NCBI RefSeq assembly: GCF_013368755.1
Contig: NC_049562.1
Location: 6,014,001 to 6,078,000, forward strand
Source: Talaromyces rugulosus
Taxonomy: Eukaryota; Ascomycota; Eurotiomycetes; Eurotiales; Trichocomaceae
Length of the DNA stretch: 64,000 bases
Direction of reading: 5' to 3'
Numbering within the stretch: the first letter of the stretch is position 1; each line of letters starts with the position of its first letter. Positions 61,670 to 64,000 of the stretch are shown here, one piece after another. Under the pieces are notes generated by a model that was not told where the DNA came from, made no database searches, and saw only the letters and a list, made by a program, of their open reading frames with translations. Both the position numbers and the translations under genes were made by a program.

Positions 61670-62073
61670 TCACTCGCCAATGACATACTCACATCCTTCC
61701 TGACCAATCCAGACTTCATGCAGTTTGCCCGCGGGTACATCGATGCGGTCCCCTGCTCCAAAAGTTTCCTTTTTAGGTTCGTTGCTGTCGCTGGTTGCAT
61801 TATCTTCCGGATAAGTAATAGTAAAAGTACCCCGTCGAATGAGATGGGTAGTCACTGAACTGTGCGTGTGTGGTGGATAATAGGCATTGCTGTGAGCAAC
61901 TATCATCAATTCTGTATTTCTAAAATCAAGAACTCCACAGGTGAGAAAAAAAAAAGAGATGATTACCTCGAGTCTGTCCATGTGAAAACGTGAGGAAATC
62001 CCCACTGCTTGACCATCTTCTCACACTCAGCGCGCCCTCCAATGACGTACTTGTCTGCAGAAACAGTCGACAT
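61670..62073 (-). CDS. Small single-domain cupin
   Basis: Proposed exons are 62073-61967 and 61889-61670, giving 108 residues, a usual size for a single cupin domain. The cupin metal-site residues are visible: HxH in YYPPHTHSSVTTHLI (motif 1), and the His in GDRIDVPAGKLHEVWIG (motif 2). Strands between them (LIRRGTFTITYPED) fit the double-stranded beta helix. There is no signal peptide, so it is probably cytosolic. Small cupins of this type include dioxygenases and isomerases as well as non-enzymatic proteins; the substrate is unknown. It sits tail to tail with the transporter gene. The 77-nt intron was placed by phase: an earlier acceptor fails to give the cupin motif. Confidence 0.85.
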
Positions 62074-63901
62074 TTTGCAAGGTATATTATACTGAGAGGG
62101 CAGTACGTGATCACTATCAAGCTATACCACAACGTAGCCCTGCTATGAGCACTTTTCTAGACTGCATTCCAAGAGTTGCTGTCCTGGTGGTTTCGTGTGA
62201 GGCGTCCCGTGCGAGCCGGCTCCGGACCCAAGTGGGCCAGCCGCTTTTAAACCATGGATCACGCCTCCGAGTAGGGTAAAAGGTCGCTGGGCTCCGCATC
62301 TCTAAATTCGAACTCAAAAGCAAAAGAAAACGGCTTTGCAGGGCGATGGTGGCGGAGAGATCTCTGGTGGCCGACAAACTCCATGCATGTACGACTCGGT
62401 GGTATCACCAGTCTATATTCTGCATTTCCCGTCTCCCAATGTTTGTCGCCATTGCAATCCTGGTTAGACTACTGATCTGAGGCCTTTTTGAAGTCTAAAA
62501 TCCAAATGAAAAGCTGCGTTTATGAGCTATTTTGACGTCTAGCACCACTGCTCTCCGTTGATAGCCTTTTGGTTCTGGTCCGATTGTGATCTGATGCGCA
62601 GGAAATCGCGATCGTGACACGGAACGGGCTTAGAAGTGGGCCCCGTGCATGACCTGGCAGGCAGCTTCGCTGAATCGCTGTGACCGATATGTGACCGAGG
62701 TAACCGTAAAGCCCAACCATGTCTCTAGATAGTCTTTCGGGGTATTTAGCCGCAGATGTGGGCGTTGAGAGTCGAATCCGAACCGCCGTGGCCGCACATT
62801 CCGCCACATTTAGGGTAGTTGCGTACGATGATCTTGCAGGTGGATAAACTCCACTACACCGTACGATCCGAAATACCAGGTTAAGAAATGATCTCAGTTC
62901 TGGAAGCCAGAAACACGACAAAGATACGGAGTATTGATTTAGTCGGCCCCGCGTCAGCGACATGTTGGATACCTAGCCGCATAGCGCATCCATCGTTGTT
63001 TAATTTCTGTCCTCCGTAAATTCCGCCGTAACAAGCCTGTGTAGTGTGTACGTCCCTGTCTTCGAGGGTACTTGCATGTTGCAAGAAGCGCCCTTCCCAA
63101 CAGTTGGGTCTCCTACTATTCGTGCTCTCCAGACCGATGCCGTGTACACCCCTGTGGTAGTACCAATAGCGGCATTGAGCTGAAAGTTTGATTGTCTCAA
63201 GTGGCTCTGGAATCAGATTCCTCACGAATAGCATCCGGAGAAGGATGGGCGGGTATTGTCGATACGTAGTCGTATAGCCTGACCCGCCCTAGTAAAGTAA
63301 CGCCTGACCCAGTACACAGATCGTGCCCTTTGTGCGCATTTCCCAAGAGGACGAGAGACGATACCTTTTAATGATTCTCTATTCCCCAGGTCAGCAGAAT
63401 ATGCGGGTTTTCCCTAAGCCCAGACTCCTAGGCTGGTCAACCTCCCGTCCTTCGGAACTTCGGGTAGGTGCACGCGTTGCCATTTGAACCATGGTATCTC
63501 GTTCCTTTGCCCAGGCCCTGTGAGAATTAACACGTAAATGGTTGCTCATTCCTAGGGGAAACCTACCCCGCATGTGTTCAAAGAGGGCGTCACATACTCG
63601 GCGCTATTGATGGCGTCGCTTTCGCTTCGCATCCCACCTACCACTTGATTCTCTGAAACTTCCTCCATCGACATCGCTCGCTTGCTCGCCTACTTATGCT
63701 CTTGCCATAAAATGTTGAGAGTTTGACAAAGTTTCTCGATTTTTTCCTCGTCGTGTTTCCTAAGCCTCTAATCTACGCGAAGTAGATCTCGCAGCAAAGC
63801 CAGCCTGTTTGGTACTTGAAGTAAGTAACAGCCCTTTGCCTTTGCAATAGAAAGAGTCAAACTTGAATACCTAACAATAAAAAAAGACAAATATATGCCA
63901 C
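62074..63901. other. 1.8-kb region with no recognised gene
   Basis: It has overlapping minus-strand frames of 117-147 codons between 62520 and 63234, but no domain, splice structure or sensible composition. The last 200 bp look like a 5' leader: CT-rich DNA, then GAAGTAAGT at 63819-63827, a possible leader-intron donor, and a TGCAATAG acceptor at 63843-63850, ahead of the ATG at 63902. Confidence 0.4.
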
Positions 63902-64000
63902 ATGGTTCCCAAGCTGTATGCCGATGGCATTTATTCGAAACCATGTTGCGACCTCTCCGGTGTCCACCACGGGCCTTCCAGTACTGTCGAATTGAAGCAC
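63902..64000 (+). CDS. Possible start of a gene running off the right edge
   Basis: An ATG in the context GCCACATGG opens a 33-codon frame that is still open at the edge of the window (MVPKLYADGIYSKPCCDLS and on). The leader just before it looks spliced (see the preceding region). The fragment is too short to name a family. Two further ATGs in another frame at 63918 and 63924 reach a stop within the window and were not chosen. Confidence 0.3.
   Translation, partial: MVPKLYADGIYSKPCCDLSGVHHGPSSTVELKH

Noticed and set aside
62520..63234. Minus-strand frames of 117-147 codons near the right edge
   Set aside because: Composition is arginine/serine noise, the frames overlap, and no splice sites connect them into a plausible protein.

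Overview
The window is nuclear DNA of a filamentous ascomycete (Pezizomycotina), most likely a Eurotiales fungus close to Aspergillus. The reasons are short GT-AG introns of about 50-90 nt, compact gene spacing, core genes recognisable at family level, and an intact galactosaminogalactan (GAG) exopolysaccharide cluster of the A. fumigatus type. Exon structures were worked out by hand from reading frame, splice sites and family conservation. They have not been checked against transcripts.

Layout. 0-5 kb: the 3' end of a small putatively secreted protein gene, then SEC20 (ER SNARE) and RFC2 (clamp loader). 5-9.5 kb: a gene-poor stretch with a frameshifted DUF3435 tyrosine-recombinase relic (the family of Starship captains) abutting an antisense relic of a LINE-type ORF1. 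9.5-13 kb: an unrecognised helical-bundle plus beta-rich protein gene, and a single-pass Mid2-like membrane protein. 13-23 kb: a housekeeping block with SDH1, RPT1 and CCT4 (the last two head to head) and dapB.

23.4-46.5 kb: a questin-oxidase-like gene, then the GAG locus in the order uge3 (-), sph3 (+), ega3 (-), agd3 (-), gt4c (+). Uge3 should supply UDP-Gal and UDP-GalNAc. The giant membrane protein Gt4c is expected to polymerise and export the chain. Agd3 deacetylates it, and Sph3 and Ega3 are hydrolases that act on GAG. The cluster is spread over 21 kb, with large gene-free gaps.

47-64 kb: a secreted subtilase, a decayed GPR1/FUN34/YaaH acetate-transporter gene, a tRNA-Gln(UUG), a UBE3D/Ipa1-like E2-binding protein, an acidic orphan, and a TauD-type dioxygenase divergent from a Dal5-family transporter. 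The intervening promoter holds a perfect CYS3/MetR sulfur-regulator consensus. A small cupin gene and a possible partial gene at the right edge follow.

The most interesting items are the complete GAG locus with its multi-domain 2834-residue synthase, the recombinase/LINE graveyard beside the orphan helical-bundle gene, the candidate sulfur-regulated TauD/transporter pair, and the acetate-transporter pseudogene.
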